Part shown: piece after piece, positions 20,656-30,688 of the stretch
How the letters are laid out: each line of letters opens with the position of its first letter
Position numbering within the stretch: position 1 is the stretch's first letter
Origin: Polynucleobacter sp. SHI8
GTDB taxonomy: Bacteria > Pseudomonadota > Gammaproteobacteria > Burkholderiales > Burkholderiaceae
Direction: 5' to 3'
Assembly: GCF_027944005.1 (NCBI RefSeq)
Contig: NZ_AP027204.1
Location: 1,984,001-2,048,000, forward strand
Length of the DNA: 64,000 nucleotides
The notes under the pieces: model-generated
Told to the model about the DNA's origin: nothing
Databases searched by the model: none
Seen by the model: the letters and a program-made list of their open reading frames with translations, nothing else
Program-made: the position numbers and the translations under genes

Positions 20656-23217
20656 TTAATCTTCTTTTAAGCTCTTTAACTTGTCACTTCTACTAGGATG
20701 ACGCATCTTACGTAGAGCCTTAGCTTCAATCTGTCGTATACGTTCACGAGTCACATCAAACTGTTTGCCAACTTCTTCTAACGTATGATCTGTACTCATC
20801 TCAATACCGAAACGCATTCTGAGAACTTTAGCTTCACGCGGTGTTAAGGAATCTAAAATATCTTTCACAACATCACGCATTGAATCATGCAAAGCTGCCT
20901 CAGCTGGAGCTAGAGTATTTCCGTCCTCAATAAAATCACCTAAGTGTGAATCTTCATCATCACCAATCGGAGTTTCCATCGAAATTGGTTCTTTAGCAAT
21001 CTTCATGATCTTGCGAATCTTATCTTCTGGGATTTCCATCTTCGCTGCAAGAGTAGCCGCGTCTGGCTCAATTCCGGTCTCTTGCAAAATTTGACGACTA
21101 ATACGGTTCATCTTATTAATCGTTTCAATCATGTGCACTGGGATACGAATAGTTCTTGCTTGATCAGCAATGGATCTTGTAATCGCTTGACGAATCCACC
21201 ATGTTGCATATGTAGAAAACTTATATCCACGACGATACTCAAACTTATCAACCGCCTTCATGAGGCCAATGTTTCCTTCTTGAATCAAATCAAGAAACTG
21301 TAAACCACGATTGGTGTATTTTTTCGCAATCGAAATTACTAAACGTAAGTTAGCAACTGTCATTTCACGCTTCGCTTCACGTGCACGCTTTTCGCCTGCC
21401 GTCATTTGCTTATGGACTTCTTTTAACTCAGGTAATGGAATAACTACTTTATTTTGTAAATCAATTAATTTTTGTTGTAACTCTTGAATGGCTGGAACAT
21501 TTCGCTCTAAAAGTGCGGAATATGGCTTAGTTTCTTTTAATAAAGCATCTGTCCATTGCAAATTCATTGTATTTTTCGGCAACTGCGCTAAAACTTCAGA
21601 GCGTGGAATACCAATTTTGTCGACTAAAATATTCAAAATTGCGCGCTCTGTCCCCCATACTTGATTTACCTGAGTACGAATCGTGTCACATAAACGCTCA
21701 ACGCTCTTCGCTGTAAATCTAAAGCCCAACAATTCATTACGAATCAGGGTTTGCGCTTTTGTATAGTTCACCGAGTTATAACCTTCGCGGTCATAAGCAC
21801 GACGCATCTTATCAAACTGTGAACGGATAATCACAAACTTTTCTAAAGAAAGTTGCTTAAGTTCTTCCAGTTGTTTTGCTGACGCGGCTGAAGCTGCTGC
21901 TCCACCGCCGCCACCATCTTCATCATCCTCTTCAGACCCTTCATCAGATTCTTCATCTAAATCGATTTCTTCAACGGCTGCTGATGCCATTGGAATATCT
22001 TCAGCATTTGGATCTACTAAACCATCGACAAAATCATCTACCTGGATAGTCCCAGAATTAATCTGATCAGCTAATTCAATGATTTCCGCAATGGTTACTG
22101 GACATGCGGACAAAGCCATCAACATATCTTTTAAACTAGCTTCAATTTTCTTGGCAATAACAATTTCATCTTCGCGAGTTAAGAGATCTACAGTTCCCAT
22201 TTCACGCATATACATACGTACTGGATCCGTTGTTCTACCAAACTCAGAGTCAACAGCTCCAAGAGCGGCTTCTGCTTCTTCTTCGGCTTCTTCATCTGAA
22301 GATGCAGTAATGGCATTCTCATTCAATATCAATGTTTCAGCATCAGGCGCTTGCTCGTAAACCATAATACCGATGTCGCTCAATAACGCAATTAAGGTCT
22401 CTAAGGAATCTGTGTCAGACAATTCATCGGACATGACGTCATTAATCTCACCATGAGTTAAATACCCACGTGATTTACCCATCTTAATAAGATGCTTCAA
22501 TCTTGCACGACGTAATTCGAGTTGCTCTTCACTACCTAATTTTGTTGCATTAAATTCGAGTAATAAGGCCTTTTCTTTTGCTTTACGATCACGAGCTTTT
22601 TGGCGATCCGTTCTAATATCTGCATTCGGATCAACTTCTGGTTTTGGCTTTGGTTTTCTTCCGCGTGTCTTTTTAACAGGTTGCTCAACATCAGCAGCAA
22701 CTTCTGAGACAACTGGAGCCATCACCTCTTCAACTTCTTCAACCTTCTTCTCTACTTCTTTAGCTTTTGGTACTGATTTTTTAATTGGAGTCACATCTGC
22801 CTTCACAGGTTTAACTGGTTTGGCGGGAACTTTAGCAACTGCTTTAGGAGAAGTTTTGATAGTTGGCTTACTCACAACCTTTTGGGCAGGGGCTTTAGCA
22901 ACAGGTTTAACGACTTTTTTTGCTGGCGCTTTTGCAACAATAACTTTTTTAGCAACAATCTTGCCTGTAGGAGTCTTTGTAGCTACTTTTTTAACAACAC
23001 CCTTTACTGCGCCCTTAGTAACCACCACTTTTTTAACTGGCTTAGTTGGTTTTTTAGGCATAGCTTTAACAACCTTCACTGCAGGTTTTTTTGCATTTTG
23101 TGTTGCAGCTGACTTCTTAGTGACGATAACTGGTTTCTTCACTGCTTTTGCAGGTGTCGACTTTTTTGCGACGACATTTTTGGAAGTGGTTTTTTTAACT
23201 GGGATGGTCTTTGGCAT
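20656..23217 (-). CDS. rpoD: RNA polymerase primary sigma factor sigma70
   Basis: Main housekeeping sigma factor, 853 aa. After a long Lys/Ala/Pro/Val-rich N-terminal extension (about residues 1-190), region 1.1 starts near RTDRQKARDRKAKEKALLLE. Region 1.2 includes DPVRMYMREMG, an acidic insert (EESDEGSEEDDED) falls in the non-conserved region, region 2 has NLRLVISIAKKYTNRGL and FSTYATWWIRQAITR, and region 4.2 has EEVGKQFDVTRERIRQIEAKALRKMRHP. The extension is histone H1-like in composition; long versions are usual in Burkholderiales. A promoter with TTGAAA and TATAAT lies upstream at 23353-23382. Confidence 0.98.
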   Translation of the reverse strand: MPKTIPVKKTTSKNVVAKKSTPAKAVKKPVIVTKKSAATQNAKKPAVKVVKAMPKKPTKPVKKVVVTKGAVKGVVKKVATKTPTGKIVAKKVIVAKAPAKKVVKPVAKAPAQKVVSKPTIKTSPKAVAKVPAKPVKPVKADVTPIKKSVPKAKEVEKKVEEVEEVMAPVVSEVAADVEQPVKKTRGRKPKPKPEVDPNADIRTDRQKARDRKAKEKALLLEFNATKLGSEEQLELRRARLKHLIKMGKSRGYLTHGEINDVMSDELSDTDSLETLIALLSDIGIMVYEQAPDAETLILNENAITASSDEEAEEEAEAALGAVDSEFGRTTDPVRMYMREMGTVDLLTREDEIVIAKKIEASLKDMLMALSACPVTIAEIIELADQINSGTIQVDDFVDGLVDPNAEDIPMASAAVEEIDLDEESDEGSEEDDEDGGGGGAAASAASAKQLEELKQLSLEKFVIIRSQFDKMRRAYDREGYNSVNYTKAQTLIRNELLGFRFTAKSVERLCDTIRTQVNQVWGTERAILNILVDKIGIPRSEVLAQLPKNTMNLQWTDALLKETKPYSALLERNVPAIQELQQKLIDLQNKVVIPLPELKEVHKQMTAGEKRAREAKREMTVANLRLVISIAKKYTNRGLQFLDLIQEGNIGLMKAVDKFEYRRGYKFSTYATWWIRQAITRSIADQARTIRIPVHMIETINKMNRISRQILQETGIEPDAATLAAKMEIPEDKIRKIMKIAKEPISMETPIGDDEDSHLGDFIEDGNTLAPAEAALHDSMRDVVKDILDSLTPREAKVLRMRFGIEMSTDHTLEEVGKQFDVTRERIRQIEAKALRKMRHPSRSDKLKSLKED

Positions 23218-23352
23218 ATTCGCTAGATGTTAAAAATTATAGGAGTTTTACTTAAATCACAACTTTTCTTGCAATAATGAAATCCCTGGTGGGTTTTTAA
23301 AACCCCTAACTCAGGCAAGTCTTTGAATTCAATATATATTTGATAGCCCTCT

Positions 23353-23382
23353 ATTATACTGCCAAATTGATGTATTTTTCAA
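23353..23382 (-). promoter_or_regulatory. Candidate rpoD promoter
   Basis: On the minus strand TTGAAA (23382-23377), 18 bases, TATAAT (23358-23353), about 135 bp before the rpoD ATG in the rpoD-dnaG gap. It suggests rpoD can be transcribed apart from dnaG. Confidence 0.6.
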
Positions 23383-23419
23383 TGTTGTAGTACTTTTTAT
23401 ATCCAAAGTTTCTTCAGGA

Positions 23420-25291
23420 CTATCTGAGTTTGAGCCCTAACTCACGATATCGAATCAAATCTTCCGGTTGATGCGTGTTTTGCTCAATCTTTTGGGTAAT
23501 TTCTTGCATTTCGTTTTTTGCAAGCTCAATTTCAAGTTTTTTGAGAGCCCCATCAAGGTGCATTTTTGCCTCTTCACGACTAAACTCAGATTCAAATACC
23601 CTTTTGATTAAAGCCTCATAGTCACTAGCTAGATCAGAGCTCATTAAAGTATGCTGAAAAACAGCAAAATTGGTCTCTTCTTGTACCTCTTGACACAAAT
23701 CTAATAAATGCTGCATGACTAATTTTGCTTTCTCTGACCTCTGCAAAGCAATATTTTCTAAAAGTGTCCTTTGGCTTGGGTTGAGAGCTTTTCCTAGCTG
23801 TGGATGTTGAATTAATATCCACATCATCTGTATAACAAGTTTGGTTGGCGCAACTGGCTGTTGCTTTGCAAGGTTTTCTAAAGCGCGTAATTCTGTTTTT
23901 TTCTTCCAGTCTTCTTTTCCAACAGCCTTTTTAAAACTTGTTTCTGTCTTTTTCTGAGGTACAACAACTTCAATCTCCTGAGTGCTTGGCAAACCGTAAA
24001 ATTTTTCTAACTCAATTTGCGTTGATCCAAGGCGTTTTGCTAAATCACGAAGAATTTGAACTCGCAGTGCAATAGGTGGCATTTTTTTAAAATATTCTTT
24101 TGCAATATTTTGCACCTGAGCCTTACCTTCTGCGCTTGACCAGTCGATATCTTCTCCAACTACATCAATAAAAAACCGAGATAAGGGTTGCGCTTTTTGT
24201 ATTTGTGATTGAAATTCTTCCTCACCAAATTCCCTGACATAACTGTCTGGATCATGCTCCTTCGGTAAAAACAAGAATCGAATCTCTTTATCATCTGCTA
24301 AATGAGGAATGGAAGCTTCAAACGCTCTTTTTGCAGCTTTTCTGCCAGCTGAATCACCGTCAAAAGAAAATACCACTTTGTCTGTGTGTCGCAAAAGCAG
24401 TTGAATGTGATGGTCAGTGCAAGCAGTTCCTAAAGTAGCAACTGCATTAGCAAAGCCCATTTGAGCAAGTGCAACCACATCCATATAACCCTCGCAAACT
24501 AATACAAATCCTTTTTCGCGAATATATTTTCTGGCCTCAAATAGGCCATACAAGGTACTACCTTTTTTAAACAAAGTTGTTTCTGGAGAATTAAGATATT
24601 TTGGCTCACCTTTATCGATAATGCGCCCACCAAAACCAATGACTTGCCCCTTCAAATTTCGAATCGGAAACATGATCCGATCTCTGAAGCGATCATATCT
24701 TTTGACGCGGACTGATCCTTCAACCTCGGACTGAATCATCATTCCAGACTCGGCTAATACTTTTGCTGTGGCTTCTATTTCATAGCTACCAAACACTGGT
24801 TCAAAATTTTGCCAAGCATCAGGCGCATACCCCATACCAAAACGTTTTGCTACTTCTCCTGATAAGCCTCGGTTTTTTAAGTACTGGATGGCACGTGGGG
24901 TTTTTTTTAGTTGCTCTTGATACCAGTCCATGATTTTTTCCATACTTTGGGTAAGCATGGTGGTTTGCTGTTGATCCACCATTTTTACAGCCTCATGAGC
25001 CTGCTTAGGAACGGTTAAACCAACCGATTTAGCTAATTCTTCAATGGCATCTACAAAAGTTAAGCCCGCATATTCCATTAAAAAACTAATTGCAGTGCCA
25101 TGAGCGCCACAGCCAAAACAGTGATAAAACTGCTTTGTTTCTGAAACTGTAAATGATGGTGATTTTTCTTGATGAAAGGGGCACAGCCCTTGTAAATTCG
25201 CCCCTCCTTTTTTTAAAGTTACCGATTGACCGATGATCGTAACAATATCAACTCGATTTAAAACTTCATCAATAAAAGCACGAGGTATCAA
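23420..25291 (-). CDS. dnaG: DNA primase
   Basis: Makes RNA primers at the replication fork and partners DnaB. 623 aa. Zinc-binding CHC2 motif is CPFHQEKSPSF...YHCFGCGAHG (about residues 37-64); the TOPRIM core has EGYMDVVAL and FSFDGDSAGRKAA; the C-terminal helicase-binding domain is the last about 150 residues. Order yqeY-dnaG-rpoD is the classic macromolecular-synthesis arrangement with rpsU nearby. Confidence 0.98.
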   Translation of the reverse strand: MIPRAFIDEVLNRVDIVTIIGQSVTLKKGGANLQGLCPFHQEKSPSFTVSETKQFYHCFGCGAHGTAISFLMEYAGLTFVDAIEELAKSVGLTVPKQAHEAVKMVDQQQTTMLTQSMEKIMDWYQEQLKKTPRAIQYLKNRGLSGEVAKRFGMGYAPDAWQNFEPVFGSYEIEATAKVLAESGMMIQSEVEGSVRVKRYDRFRDRIMFPIRNLKGQVIGFGGRIIDKGEPKYLNSPETTLFKKGSTLYGLFEARKYIREKGFVLVCEGYMDVVALAQMGFANAVATLGTACTDHHIQLLLRHTDKVVFSFDGDSAGRKAAKRAFEASIPHLADDKEIRFLFLPKEHDPDSYVREFGEEEFQSQIQKAQPLSRFFIDVVGEDIDWSSAEGKAQVQNIAKEYFKKMPPIALRVQILRDLAKRLGSTQIELEKFYGLPSTQEIEVVVPQKKTETSFKKAVGKEDWKKKTELRALENLAKQQPVAPTKLVIQMMWILIQHPQLGKALNPSQRTLLENIALQRSEKAKLVMQHLLDLCQEVQEETNFAVFQHTLMSSDLASDYEALIKRVFESEFSREEAKMHLDGALKKLEIELAKNEMQEITQKIEQNTHQPEDLIRYRELGLKLR

Positions 25292-25303
25292 ACGAAGTCC
25301 TTA

Positions 25304-25750
25304 TTACTTTTGTAAAGCTGATTTGACTAATCCAGATACTTTACCCATATCAGCTTGACCGGCTAATTCTGTCTTTAGTAATGCAATCACTTTGCCCATA
25401 TCCTGTGGTCCACTGGCACCACTTGATTGAATGGCTTTATGAATCGCCTCTAATACTGCTTCCTCGGATAACTGTTCTGGCAAATAGGTTTGTAAGAGCT
25501 TTAACTCAAAAGTTTCACTTGCTACCAAATCATCTCGTTTTGCCGCTTCATATTGAGTAATAGAATCTTTCCGTTGCTTTATCATTTTTTCAATGATTGC
25601 GATAATGTGGGCATCTGTCAGTTCAATACGTTCGTCAACTTCCTTTTGTTTCATTGCGGCTAGTAATAAACGAATGGTATTTAAACGCTCAGTTTCCTTG
25701 CTGCGCATCGCGTTTTTCATATCTGTCGTAATTTGTTCTTTTAAGCTCAT
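25304..25750 (-). CDS. yqeY: GatB/YqeY domain protein
   Basis: 148 aa. The ATG at 25750, with AGGAAA SD, is preferred over the upstream ATG at 25783. Pattern MSLKEQITTDMKNAMRSKE, then RLLLAAMKQKEVDER and LPEQLSEEAVLEAI, then GKVIALLKTELAGQADMG, is the YqeY family, which shares a tail domain with GatB of the Asp/Glu-tRNA amidotransferase. The actual role is unclear. Lies 12 bp upstream of dnaG on the same strand. Confidence 0.93.
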   Translation of the reverse strand: MSLKEQITTDMKNAMRSKETERLNTIRLLLAAMKQKEVDERIELTDAHIIAIIEKMIKQRKDSITQYEAAKRDDLVASETFELKLLQTYLPEQLSEEAVLEAIHKAIQSSGASGPQDMGKVIALLKTELAGQADMGKVSGLVKSALQK

Positions 25751-25824
25751 ATTTTCCTCAGTCAGCAAATTATTTATCTCCATTATGACAAGATTTTTTC
25801 ATTTTTCTTGATCATGTGAGACAA

Positions 25825-25857
25825 AAAGAAAACCCACCATACACATGATGGTGGGTT
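25825..25857 (-). terminator. Terminator downstream of rpsU
   Basis: AACCCACCAT (25831-25840) and ATGGTGGGTT (25848-25857) form a perfect 10-bp stem with a 7-base loop; read leftward it is followed by TTTTCTTTTT. It separates rpsU from yqeY-dnaG-rpoD, so these are probably not one simple transcript. Confidence 0.85.
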
Positions 25858-25920
25858 CTATTTTAATTAATCCAAGAGCATGTAATAAAACATGCCCATG
25901 TAAAGATTAATGGTATTAGA

Positions 25921-26133
25921 TTAGTATAGTTTTTTAGGCAACATTTGGCTGCGAATACGCTTGTAGTGGCGTTTAGCAGCAGCAGCTTTTTTACGTTTAC
26001 GTTCTGCCGTTGGTTTTTCATAAAACTCACGGGCACGTAAATCCGTTAACAAACCATTTTTTTCAATAGTGCGTTTAAAACGGCGGAGAGCTACTTCAAA
26101 TGGCTCATTTTCACGAAGGCGAATAGTGGTCAT
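25921..26133 (-). CDS. rpsU: 30S ribosomal protein S21
   Basis: 70 aa, very basic: TTIRLRENEPFEVALRRFKR, EKNGLLTDLRAREFYEKP, then the Lys/Arg/Ala-rich tail. S21 helps mRNA recognition on the small subunit. It is divergent from tsaD with 57 bp between starts and ends at a strong terminator. Confidence 0.97.
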   Translation of the reverse strand: MTTIRLRENEPFEVALRRFKRTIEKNGLLTDLRAREFYEKPTAERKRKKAAAAKRHYKRIRSQMLPKKLY

Positions 26134-26190
26134 GCGTTAAATTTTCTAAATAAACTAAAGACTATAAGTATATCATGAGAAAATCAAAAA

Positions 26191-27270
26191 ATGTACATAT
26201 TAGGTATAGAAACTTCTTGCGATGAGACAGGGGTCGCTGTCTACGATTCCCAATTTTGGGAATCGAATCAATCTGCTCACCACGGACTTTTAGGGCAAAG
26301 TTTATATTCTCAAGTCAAAATGCATGAGATTTATGGGGGTGTAGTACCTGAATTAGCCTCTCGTGACCATATTCGACTGGGATTACCCTTAATTGACGAT
26401 TGTTTAAAAAAGTCTGGTTTAAATATTTCAGAAATTGATGGCATTGCCTACACGAAAGGACCAGGGTTAGCGGGCGCTTTGTTAGTAGGTACTTCCATTG
26501 CGAAGTCTATGGCATTTGCTCTTTCTAAAAAAATTATAGGCATTCACCACCTAGAAGGTCATCTACTCTCGCCACTACTATCACCCAATATAGAAAGTTC
26601 TAACACACAAGACCTTTTCCCATTTTTGGCACTTTTAGTGTCAGGGGGGCACACTCAACTCATGCTAGTGAGGGATATTGGGGTTTATGAGCTTCTTGGT
26701 GAAACTCTAGATGATGCTGCTGGCGAAGCCTTTGACAAAACAGCAAAATTGCTGGGGTTAAGCTACCCAGGTGGTCCAGCTGTATCGTTACTTGCAAAAC
26801 AAGGTACTCCCGGAAAATTTATTCTTCCACGACCTCTCATGCACTCAAAAAATCTGGACTTTTCTTTTGCAGGTCTAAAAACTGCTGTATTGACTCAAAC
26901 AAAATTAAAAATGGCAACAAATCAGGATTTTGATGAGCAATTTAAAGCAGATTTATCTTTGGCATTTGTTGAGGCAGTCGTTGAGGTACTTTGTAAAAAG
27001 GTCAAAGATGCGATTCAATTAACGAACTGCAAAACGCTCGTTGTTGCGGGGGGAGTTGGTGCAAATGAACAATTAAGGGCTGGGTTAAATCTGATTGCGC
27101 AAAAATTAAGCATTCAAGTCTTATATCCACCACTTGATTTATGTACTGATAATGGTGCAATGATTGCCTTTGCCGGGGCCATCAAACTTCTCAAAAATCC
27201 AAGTTTGGCTGAGTCGACTTTGTCTTTTGATGTCAAGCCTCGCTGGCCACTAGACCACCTCACATCGTAA
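26191..27270 (+). CDS. tsaD: tRNA N6-adenosine threonylcarbamoyltransferase
   Basis: Transfers the threonylcarbamoyl group to A37 of ANN-decoding tRNAs with TsaB/TsaE, in the cytoplasm. 359 aa. The N-terminal ILGIETSCDETGVAV, the metal motif His120-Leu-Glu-Gly-His124, SGGHTQL, GEAFDKTAKLLGL and VAGGVGANEQLR are all typical. Start ATG is the first codon that includes the conserved ILGIETS. Confidence 0.97.
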   Translation: MYILGIETSCDETGVAVYDSQFWESNQSAHHGLLGQSLYSQVKMHEIYGGVVPELASRDHIRLGLPLIDDCLKKSGLNISEIDGIAYTKGPGLAGALLVGTSIAKSMAFALSKKIIGIHHLEGHLLSPLLSPNIESSNTQDLFPFLALLVSGGHTQLMLVRDIGVYELLGETLDDAAGEAFDKTAKLLGLSYPGGPAVSLLAKQGTPGKFILPRPLMHSKNLDFSFAGLKTAVLTQTKLKMATNQDFDEQFKADLSLAFVEAVVEVLCKKVKDAIQLTNCKTLVVAGGVGANEQLRAGLNLIAQKLSIQVLYPPLDLCTDNGAMIAFAGAIKLLKNPSLAESTLSFDVKPRWPLDHLTS

Positions 27271-27378
27271 GATCTAAGCATAGCAAAGCTTTACACCTGA
27301 TGATCAGCATAGTGTCTAGGGCGTGCCCTCTACTCTATCTTTACTCGCGATGTATGGTGAGGTTTGTCGAACCTTTAA

Positions 27379-29283
27379 TTAAGACGGCTTAGGAAAATCC
27401 ATTCGTTCGAAATATTTTCGAATAGACTGTTCTATACCAGTTTCATCTAAGCCGCATTGAGACATCAGTATTTGTGGATCACCATGGTCAATGAACTTAT
27501 CGGGTAATCCAAGCTGTAAAAAAGGCTTACAACTACCCGATTTCATTAAAAACTCGATACATGCACTACCGGCACCACCAGCAATGACGCCTTCTTCTAG
27601 GGTGACAAAGCCATCATATTCTTGACTCAGTTGAAGTAATAAAGCCTCATCAATCGGTTTTACAAAACGCATGTTGACCACGGTTGCGTCAATACGCTTG
27701 GCAACTTCCAAAGCGGGAAATAACAAGGTGCCAAAACAAAGCATCGCAATTTTGTTACCTATGGATTGTTGGGATAATCGCTCAATCTTCGCTTTCCCGA
27801 CGGGGAGTGTATCTAGCTCTTGCATAGGTGTATTTCCAACACCAGCACCTCGAGGGTACCTCACGGCACTTGGATGATTCAAACTAAACGCAGTTGATAA
27901 TAACTGTCGGCACTCTCTCTCGTCTGCTGGAGTCATAATGACCATATTAGGGATACATCTGAGATAGGGAATATCAAATGCACCTGCATGCGTTGCGCCA
28001 TCTGCGCCGACAATTCCAGCTCTATCTAAGGCGAACACAACGGGCAAATCTTGTAATGCCACATCATGAATTAACTGATCATATCCGCGCTGTAAAAATG
28101 TTGAATAAATTGCGACTACGGGCTTCAATCCTTCACAAGCCAAACCTGCCGCAAAAGTAACAGCATGTTGCTCAGCAATGCCCACATCATAGTATCGGTC
28201 TGGATATTGTTTTTCAAATTCAACAAGTCCAGAGCCTTCTCTCATAGCGGGTGTAATGCCAATCAAACGCTCATCAGCTTTTGCTTGATCACACAACCAC
28301 TGACCAAATACTTGAGTGAAGGTTTGTTTCGCAGGTGCCTTTGAGCTTTGAATTCCTTTACTAGGATCGAACTTACTAGGCCCATGGTAAAGAACGGGGT
28401 CAACTTCAGCCATCTTGTAACCTTGACCCTTTTTCGTCACAATATGCAAAAACTGAGGTCCTTCGCCCGACAGGGCTAGTTTCTTCACATTTTGTAATGT
28501 CGGGACTAATGAATCTAGGTCATGACCATCAATGGGTCCAATATAATTAAAGCCAAATTCTTCAAAAATAGTTCCGGGAACAACCATGCCTTTAGTGTGT
28601 TCTTCAAGCCTTTTCGCAAATTCTCTTAAAGGTGGCGCTAAAGATAATACGGAATCAATCCCTTTTTTGGTATTTGCATAAAAACTACCACTCATTAATC
28701 TTGCCAAATAACGATTCAGGGCTCCCACTGCAGGAGAAATCGACATATCGTTGTCATTCAAAATCACAATGAGTGGTAAATCTTCATAAACCCCAGCATT
28801 ATTTAAGGCTTCAAATGCCATACCCGCGCTCATGGCACCATCACCAATGACAGCAACAGCAACTTGTTTTTCATGCTTAGTTTGCAATCCACGAGCCATG
28901 CCCATCGCTGCTGAAATACTCGTTGAAGAATGGGCCGTTCCAAATGTGTCGTAAATACTTTCAGAACGCCTAGGAAAGCCAGAAATACCGTCTAATTTTC
29001 TTAAGGTATGCATGAGCTGCCGCCTACCCGTCAGAATTTTATGGGCATAACTTTGATGACCCACATCCCAAATTAAACGATCATCTGGAGTATCGAGCAC
29101 ATAATGCAAAGCAATGGTCAACTCAACTGTCCCAAGATTGGACGATAAATGACCTCCAGTATTCGATACTGAATGGAGAATAAAAGCTCTTAAATCATTG
29201 GCTAGCTGCGGTAAATCATCACGAGATAATTTTTTTAAATCATCTGGAGATTCAATGTGTTGCAGTAAATTGTCTTGCTTCAT
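27379..29283 (-). CDS. dxs: 1-deoxy-D-xylulose-5-phosphate synthase
   Basis: First step of the MEP isoprenoid pathway (pyruvate plus glyceraldehyde 3-phosphate, thiamine diphosphate). 634 aa from the ATG at 29283; an in-frame TTG at 29298 is less likely. Marks: GHLSSNLGTVELTIALHYV, the ThDP-binding VIGDGAMSAGMAFEALNNAG...NDNDMSI block, YDVGIAEQHAVTFAAGLA and PVVFALDRAGIVGADGATHAG. Downstream of xseB and ispA on the same strand. Isoprenoids here would also supply carotenoids and phytyl chains. Confidence 0.97.
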   Translation of the reverse strand: MKQDNLLQHIESPDDLKKLSRDDLPQLANDLRAFILHSVSNTGGHLSSNLGTVELTIALHYVLDTPDDRLIWDVGHQSYAHKILTGRRQLMHTLRKLDGISGFPRRSESIYDTFGTAHSSTSISAAMGMARGLQTKHEKQVAVAVIGDGAMSAGMAFEALNNAGVYEDLPLIVILNDNDMSISPAVGALNRYLARLMSGSFYANTKKGIDSVLSLAPPLREFAKRLEEHTKGMVVPGTIFEEFGFNYIGPIDGHDLDSLVPTLQNVKKLALSGEGPQFLHIVTKKGQGYKMAEVDPVLYHGPSKFDPSKGIQSSKAPAKQTFTQVFGQWLCDQAKADERLIGITPAMREGSGLVEFEKQYPDRYYDVGIAEQHAVTFAAGLACEGLKPVVAIYSTFLQRGYDQLIHDVALQDLPVVFALDRAGIVGADGATHAGAFDIPYLRCIPNMVIMTPADERECRQLLSTAFSLNHPSAVRYPRGAGVGNTPMQELDTLPVGKAKIERLSQQSIGNKIAMLCFGTLLFPALEVAKRIDATVVNMRFVKPIDEALLLQLSQEYDGFVTLEEGVIAGGAGSACIEFLMKSGSCKPFLQLGLPDKFIDHGDPQILMSQCGLDETGIEQSIRKYFERMDFPKPS

Positions 29284-29388
29284 AAATAAATCGTTCAAAT
29301 CGCTTTATATCTTCGAGCGAAGAAAGAGAAAACCTCTATTATCTATCAGGTTTGCATTTCTATCAAAGATGTAAACCGCTTACCTCGT

Positions 29389-30282
29389 TTAGGAATTCCG
29401 GACAAATGCCCACTGCACAATTGCGCGTAGTGGGTCTGCTTCACTACCCCATGCATCTAAAGCATCAAAGGATCGATCCAAAAGCTCTTTTGCATAAGCT
29501 TGAGATGCCTCAAGACCCATAAAGCTGACAAAAGTAGGTTTATCTGCCTGCTCATCTTTGCCGGCTGTTTTACCTAAGGTTTCAGAATTTTCTGTTGCAT
29601 CCAAAATATCGTCTGTTACTTGGAATCCTAAACCAACATCTTGCGCAAGCTGATCCAAAATTTTTCTCTTTTCAAGATCAACGCCACCCAGGATGGCTCC
29701 CATACGAATTGCGCAATTAAGTAATGCGCCCGTTTTAAGTCGATGCATTTTTTCTAGTGTTTCTAGATTTAATATTTTTCCAACATTTGCTAAATCAATT
29801 GCTTGTCCCTTACACATGCCATGCATGCCTGAACTCATTGCTAACTCTTGAATGAGTTCTATTTTTAACTTTGCGGGTATTTGCATCTTGGCAAGAATGA
29901 CATATGCCTGAGCTTGAAGTGCATCACCCACCAACAAAGCCGTAGCTTCATTAAATACTTTGTGGGTTGTAGGCTTGCCGCGACGTAGGTCATCGTTATC
30001 CATCGATGGCAAATCATCATGCACTAAAGAATAAGTGTGTATTAATTCAATTGCTACGGCAACTTCATCGACCTGAGTAATATCTTGCATGTCTGGTTTT
30101 TGGCCTAATTGCCATGCCGCATAAATCAGTAATGGACGGATTCTTTTACCGCCCGCTCGAACGGCATAAGCCATGGCAGGATACAACTGATCTAAGCCAT
30201 CCTCGACAGAAGGAATGGCATGTACGAGTGCTAATTCAATTCGCTGTGCGTATTCTGTTCGCCAAGCTTTCCAATCAAACAT
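29389..30282 (-). CDS. ispA: Farnesyl diphosphate synthase (polyprenyl synthetase)
   Basis: 297 aa. Builds C15 farnesyl diphosphate from IPP and DMAPP. First Asp-rich motif HDDLPSMDNDDLRRGKPT, second FQVTDDILDATENSE, plus GGKRIRPLL at the N-terminus. Its start codon overlaps the xseB stop (TAATG), so translation is coupled. The xseB-ispA-dxs order is common in Proteobacteria. Confidence 0.95.
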   Translation of the reverse strand: MFDWKAWRTEYAQRIELALVHAIPSVEDGLDQLYPAMAYAVRAGGKRIRPLLIYAAWQLGQKPDMQDITQVDEVAVAIELIHTYSLVHDDLPSMDNDDLRRGKPTTHKVFNEATALLVGDALQAQAYVILAKMQIPAKLKIELIQELAMSSGMHGMCKGQAIDLANVGKILNLETLEKMHRLKTGALLNCAIRMGAILGGVDLEKRKILDQLAQDVGLGFQVTDDILDATENSETLGKTAGKDEQADKPTFVSFMGLEASQAYAKELLDRSFDALDAWGSEADPLRAIVQWAFVRNS

Positions 30283-30518
30283 TATTCGGCCTCAAAAACT
30301 TTTACTTGCTGCTCAACTTGATCTAATAGCTTTTGACATAATTTGATCAATTCAACGCCACGTTTGTACGACGCCAAATTCTCTTCAAGAGACATCTTCC
30401 CAGACTCCATCTCTTGAATTAATTTTTCTAACTCAGCAACAGCTTGCTCATAGTTGGGTTCTTGTATACCGACTTTTACTTCATCCATTTTGGATTCTTT
30501 TCCTTTGGCAGATGGCAT
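30282..30518 (-). CDS. xseB: Exodeoxyribonuclease VII small subunit
   Basis: 78 aa. The YEQAVAELEKLIQEMESG and MSLEENLASYKRGVELIKLCQKLLD helices are the XseB pattern; it partners XseA in single-strand DNA degradation. A second in-frame ATG at 30488, after AAAGGAAAAG, could be the true start. First gene of the xseB-ispA-dxs set. Confidence 0.94.
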   Translation of the reverse strand: MPSAKGKESKMDEVKVGIQEPNYEQAVAELEKLIQEMESGKMSLEENLASYKRGVELIKLCQKLLDQVEQQVKVFEAE

Positions 30519-30688
30519 GCAATTAAGACCTTTAATAAAAAATTAACATTTAATCAATTGATTGAATTATATGGACTTCAAATTTCACTTTTAGTATAAT
30601 GCTAGATTCCTTTCCAATATCGACATGTCGATGGTTGGATTGGTTATTCCGCTTAGCTTCGGCTGACTTTTTTTCGGGGGTGGGGAGA

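Noticed and set aside
22820..23233. 137-codon plus-strand frame rich in Thr/Phe/Ala
   Set aside because: Exact antisense of the Lys/Ala-rich rpoD extension; composition is the mirror of that repeat.
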